From IMG/VR virus record IMGVR_UViG_3300033886_000028, positions 1 through 22,412 of that record: a stretch of DNA of 22,412 nt. One strand, given 5' to 3'. Position numbers and translations under genes: made by a program. Source of the DNA: a virus. The notes under the pieces were generated by a model. That model saw only the letters and a list, made by a program, of their open reading frames with translations, made no database searches and was not told where the DNA came from. How positions within the stretch are numbered: position 1 is the stretch's first letter; each line of letters begins with the position of its first letter. This document shows, one piece after another, positions 19,727 to 22,412 of the stretch.

Positions 19727-20176
19727 ATGAACCAAGAGCACGATGAGATTCTTCGCATGATGCTGCGAGCTATCGCAGCAAAGATTGTCGGGGATATAGA
19801 CAGATTCGCTTCTAAGCACATCAGCCGATCTCTAGTACTCGCGATGCCGAATTACAAGGCACTGAGTGTTCTCGGCAAAGAAGCCGAGCACTTCAGCGAT
19901 AACGGGACTATTCCCGACGGCACAATGCCGATACAGGCTGCTCACTGGTTCAGTAGAGATCAGATTATCTCTGCTATGAATGCCGGCGGGGATTTGGTAA
20001 GCGGATACAAGTTCGAGTACCCTGCGCGTGTTACCAGAGAGCACACCAATCTGCCAGGCTGGTGTGGTTATCACAGTACCGGATTTGGTTTCGCTACTTC
20101 GTTTGAGACAGCTCTTATCGTTTGCGCTATTTCCCTTAGGGAGAAGGAGCAATTGAATGACAACCATACTTCTTAA
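19727..20176 (+). CDS. Hypothetical protein upstream of the DUF1874 gene
   Basis: This 149-residue protein starts at the ATG after AAGGAACAG; the frame upstream passes through the hairpin and is not coding. I do not recognise a family. The N-terminal helix (NQEHDEILRMMLRAIAAKIV) is followed by an alpha/beta part with FASKHISRSLVLAMPNYKAL. A Gly/His/Trp-rich stretch, LPGWCGYHSTGFGFATSFET, could hold an active site or metal centre. The 20-nt overlap with the DUF1874 gene and the shared operon make a counter-defence or regulatory role possible, but unproven. Confidence 0.7.
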   Translation: MNQEHDEILRMMLRAIAAKIVGDIDRFASKHISRSLVLAMPNYKALSVLGKEAEHFSDNGTIPDGTMPIQAAHWFSRDQIISAMNAGGDLVSGYKFEYPARVTREHTNLPGWCGYHSTGFGFATSFETALIVCAISLREKEQLNDNHTS

Positions 20177-20543
20177 TTCCGCGATGATGCCCGACGAGGG
20201 CCTCTACATCCTTAGGCGCGTAAGCCGGGAGTTCTTCGGCGAGCTGGTCGCCGACGCCCACCGGCGCGGCAACCTGCGCAGCTACATTGGCTATCCTGAG
20301 ACCGCTCAACACATTGAGCGTATCTCCGGCGTGCCGATACCCGTCAACCGGGCGGCCACACAGTTGCCGGACCAGTGCCTGATCGCTATCTGCAAGCTGA
20401 AGTACCGAGTCGGCGACCCGGCCACGAAGGGCCGGCTACAGCCCGGCGATGAAGACTATGAGTACTTCGTCGCCACTTACGACCGCAATCACCTGCGCTG
20501 GAGGATTGTGAATGATGAATCGCAGCCTTCGCAAGCTGCGTGA
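20157..20543 (+). CDS. DUF1874 (STIV B116 / AcrIII-1 ring nuclease-like) protein, catalytic His replaced
   Basis: This 128-residue protein has the DUF1874 layout: N-terminal strand TTILLNSAMMPDEGLYILR, the signature LRSYIGYPETAQHIERISGV (39-58), PIPVNRAATQ with Arg65, the strand CLIAICKLKYRVGD with Arg84, and the ending EDYEYFVATYD. In archaeal viruses and some phages this family (AcrIII-1) is an anti-CRISPR ring nuclease that cleaves cyclic tetra-adenylate, the type III CRISPR messenger. Its essential His lies in the 'IGH' motif. Here the motif is IGY (Tyr46), as in a phage branch also called STIV orfB116. It could therefore bind without cutting, act on another nucleotide, or use a different residue. 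SD GAAGGAGC is present. Family is confident; activity is not. Confidence 0.8.
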   Translation: MTTILLNSAMMPDEGLYILRRVSREFFGELVADAHRRGNLRSYIGYPETAQHIERISGVPIPVNRAATQLPDQCLIAICKLKYRVGDPATKGRLQPGDEDYEYFVATYDRNHLRWRIVNDESQPSQAA

Positions 20544-20817
20544 GGCGGTGAAGGTCGCTCGGCTGGCAGACCTGCCGGTAGCCAAAGCGCTGAAGGCTCT
20601 TGCCGATATGCCTGAGGCAAGAGCCTTCCAGATCGAGCCTGAGGTGCTCCGCCGGATACTGCTCGAAAGCCTGCCGGAGCAGTATGCCACCTTTCTGTTC
20701 GATCAGGCCGGTTACCGCGTCGAAATGTCGCTCGCTGATCTCGCTTACTTCGCCAGATACGATGAGATATTAGCAGAGCTGGCAATCTCGGTAATCCTGT
20801 ATCTGGATAAGGAATGA
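20512..20817 (+). CDS. Hypothetical helical protein
   Basis: This 101-residue protein starts at ATG 20512 (a second ATG follows at once), with GGAGG 8 nt upstream, inside the end of the DUF1874 gene. It is all-helical in appearance: basic N-terminus MMNRSLRKLREAVKVARLAD, then LPVAKALKALADMPEARAFQ, ILLESLPEQYATFLFDQAGY and a C-terminal DEILAELAISVILYLDKE. No family is recognised. It overlaps the AAA+ gene by 4 nt (ATGA), which suggests a link to the ATPase module that follows. Confidence 0.7.
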   Translation: MMNRSLRKLREAVKVARLADLPVAKALKALADMPEARAFQIEPEVLRRILLESLPEQYATFLFDQAGYRVEMSLADLAYFARYDEILAELAISVILYLDKE

Positions 20818-21650
20818 TCATGTTTGCGTCCTGGTACACCCCCCGACCATCCGACCGCTTAGCTGCTCGCCTGCTAACAGAGCGAGCCGACGACGGCGTG
20901 CGCGCGTGCATCATCACAGGCGCGCCTGGAGTGGGCAAGACATCGTTCGCACGCGCCCTCGCCGAGAGCATGGGTGGGAGGTTGGTCGAGTACTATGCCC
21001 ACCACTGGACTTCAGACGAAGACTTATTCGTTGCTATTGACCCAGCGCGCGTTGCGGCCATTGCCGGAGGCCACGACATGCCGCTCAGCAAGACATACCG
21101 GCGCGGCGCGCTTCTACGCGCTACGCTGTTGTCGCGGCGAATGCCGGTCGTCCTGCTCCTGGATGAGTGGGATAAAGCTCCAGAGCATTGCGATGCTTTG
21201 CTTCTGGAGTTTCTCCAGAGCGGCACAGTACATGGCAGGCACGGCGAGCGCTGGCGCGCAAACACGCGCCAACTTGCCGTGGTCATCACCAGCAATGGCT
21301 TGCGCGAATTGATTGAGCCGCTTCAGCGGCGGTGCTTTCGGTATGAGATGCCTTATTTGCCGCCGCAGGTTGAGTCAGATGTGCTTCGCAAGGCCACTGG
21401 CGCGCCCGTCGGCGCGATCAGGTTGGTCGTGAAGGCGATGAACCTGATTCGTGCGAATGGTCGCTCGTCCCCGTCTTTGCAGGAAGGCATGATGTTGCTA
21501 CGCGGGATGGTGCTGGCGAACGGAGTGGATGAAGTGCGCCTGCTTGTCCGTGGGTATCTGTTGAAGGATGCCCAGGATGAAGGTGCGTTGAAGTCCTTGG
21601 GTGATCTTCCAGTGCTGCTATGGGGAGAGTGGCGGCGTGGCAATAAATAG
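20814..21650 (+). CDS. MoxR/CobS-type AAA+ ATPase
   Basis: This 278-residue AAA+ protein shares ATGA with the gene before it; AAGGA precedes the start. Motifs: Walker A GAPGVGKT (36-43), Walker B VVLLLDEWDKA (Asp117-Glu118), sensor 1 VVITSNG (157-162), and a candidate arginine finger in PLQRRCFRYEMP (~172). The long insert before Walker B (HHWTSDEDLFVAIDPARVAA, then SKTYRRGALLRATLLSRR) fits the MoxR/CobS group. In cells these work with a VWA-domain partner, as in CobS/CobT cobalt chelatase or MoxR complexes, remodelling metal-enzyme or membrane targets. Phages often carry such pairs with unknown targets. The partner gene here overlaps the end by 14 nt. Confidence 0.88.
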   Translation: MIMFASWYTPRPSDRLAARLLTERADDGVRACIITGAPGVGKTSFARALAESMGGRLVEYYAHHWTSDEDLFVAIDPARVAAIAGGHDMPLSKTYRRGALLRATLLSRRMPVVLLLDEWDKAPEHCDALLLEFLQSGTVHGRHGERWRANTRQLAVVITSNGLRELIEPLQRRCFRYEMPYLPPQVESDVLRKATGAPVGAIRLVVKAMNLIRANGRSSPSLQEGMMLLRGMVLANGVDEVRLLVRGYLLKDAQDEGALKSLGDLPVLLWGEWRRGNK

Positions 21651-22412
21651 AAAGGCCATAATACTTAACCCGTTACGCCAGGCTTACGTCCTGCAAATGA
21701 TGGCAGGGCGTCAGCGAATGACCGTTATCATTGAAGGGCAAGCGCTGAATCTATTTGTGGATGTTGCTGGGGACGTTTGGGCTTACGCCGAAGTCGTAAC
21801 GCCCGCAATACAGCGCTTCCTATCGCGTATTCCTCTCGCTCCTGCTGATGACAAATCGTCGTCAGCAGAGGCGAGCGAGAATGCGCTCGCGCGGGATGAG
21901 CAATCGTCTCGTGAGCCTAAGGGGTTGCGTTCTCTAGCAGATGCTAGTGAGGACGCTAACTCCTTGGCTGGGGATGGCGAACCCCAAGCAGAATCACCCT
22001 GTGATTCTGCTGGCGATCTCAGTGAGTCAATCCCTGACGATCAGGGCGAGGATTCGTCCTCGAACGGCTCAAGCCGGGACTCAGAGAACGCCGAACAACA
22101 TCCGGGTAGCGCCTCATCGTCGGGCGACGACGGCGACCAGGAAAGCATACCGGATGGCCAAGCGGAGCGCAATGCTTCTTCCGCGGCGTCGCACGCGGCA
22201 GAGGAAGCCACCAGCGGGGCGCTGGACAGCGATGCTGTTCAGCAACGGTGCGAATCCGTTCCGTCCGCTGGCGACGGTTGTGCGTCGGCGTCGGAAAACA
22301 TCCGGCGCACTTTCATATCGAAAGCCAACCTGTCACGCACCCCCCATTCGTCGTTCGGGGGCGTGTTTGCGTGGGTTGCTGACGTCCAGATTGACCGCGC
22401 GATGATTGCGCG
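21637..22412 (+). CDS. Partner of the AAA+ ATPase with long acidic linker (partial, possibly CobT/VWA type)
   Basis: An open frame runs from GTG 21637, with GGGGAG upstream and a 14-nt overlap with the AAA+ gene, to the window edge; at least 258 residues. Residues 1-~65 form a compact domain (NPLRQAYVLQMMAGRQRMTV, ALNLFVDVAGDVWAYAEVVT). Residues ~70-220 are a low-complexity Ser/Asp/Glu/Ala/Gly linker, with an imperfect internal repeat (ESIPDDQGEDSSS and ESIPDGQAERNASS). After ~225 ordered sequence returns (RRTFISKANLSRTPHSSFGG, VFAWVADVQIDRAMIA). CobT- and BchD-type partners of CobS/MoxR ATPases have just such an acidic linker before a C-terminal VWA domain, which would lie past the edge. No MIDAS motif is visible yet. 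Confidence 0.65.
   Translation, partial: MAINRKAIILNPLRQAYVLQMMAGRQRMTVIIEGQALNLFVDVAGDVWAYAEVVTPAIQRFLSRIPLAPADDKSSSAEASENALARDEQSSREPKGLRSLADASEDANSLAGDGEPQAESPCDSAGDLSESIPDDQGEDSSSNGSSRDSENAEQHPGSASSSGDDGDQESIPDGQAERNASSAASHAAEEATSGALDSDAVQQRCESVPSAGDGCASASENIRRTFISKANLSRTPHSSFGGVFAWVADVQIDRAMIA

Overview
The window is a contiguous piece of a tailed-phage (siphovirus-type, HK97-fold) genome or prophage. The host is a bacterium with moderately GC-rich DNA that uses Shine-Dalgarno (SD) initiation and apparently also leaderless mRNAs. I cannot name the host; leaderless -10/start-codon units would fit Chloroflexota, Deinococcota or Actinomycetota, but this is only a guess. No integrase, endolysin, tRNA or rRNA is visible.

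Region 1 (1-11173, all minus strand, tightly overlapping) is the packaging, head and tail block. In transcription order: holin-like protein, small membrane/coiled-coil protein, TerS, TerL, a portal-MuF fusion, a gp10-like protein, a protease-capsid fusion with its own internal capsid start, a putative decoration protein, gp6-like connector, tail-terminator-like protein, a small HeH-like protein, tail tube, a tail assembly chaperone made by -1 frameshifting on CCCTTTA, and the tape measure protein, which runs off the left edge.

Region 2 (11174-13341) is a patchwork of short transcription units. It holds a metallophosphoesterase, a DUF559-like nuclease and two paralogous small ribbon-helix-helix-like proteins, separated by strong hairpins. 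Four units (starts at 11173, 12057, 12459 and 13071) have a -10-like hexamer exactly 6 nt before the start codon, which predicts leaderless mRNAs.

Region 3 (13342-17472, minus) is a replication operon: CopG-like regulator, unknown protein, two sliding-clamp-like proteins, a lambda-O-like initiator with five palindromic iterons inside its gene, a DnaB-type helicase and a zinc-ribbon protein. The iterons are conserved in all three reading frames, so they are DNA sites and a likely origin. Three perfect DnaA boxes at 12-bp spacing sit in the divergent promoter region (17473-17638).

Region 4 (17639-22412, plus) starts from a good sigma-70 promoter and looks like an early/accessory operon: several unknown small proteins, a RecT-like annealing protein, a DUF1874 protein related to the AcrIII-1 ring nuclease (with Tyr where the catalytic His is expected), a MoxR/CobS-type AAA+ ATPase and a coupled protein with a long acidic linker that runs off the right edge. 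Intercistronic hairpins stand directly before the SD of two of these genes.
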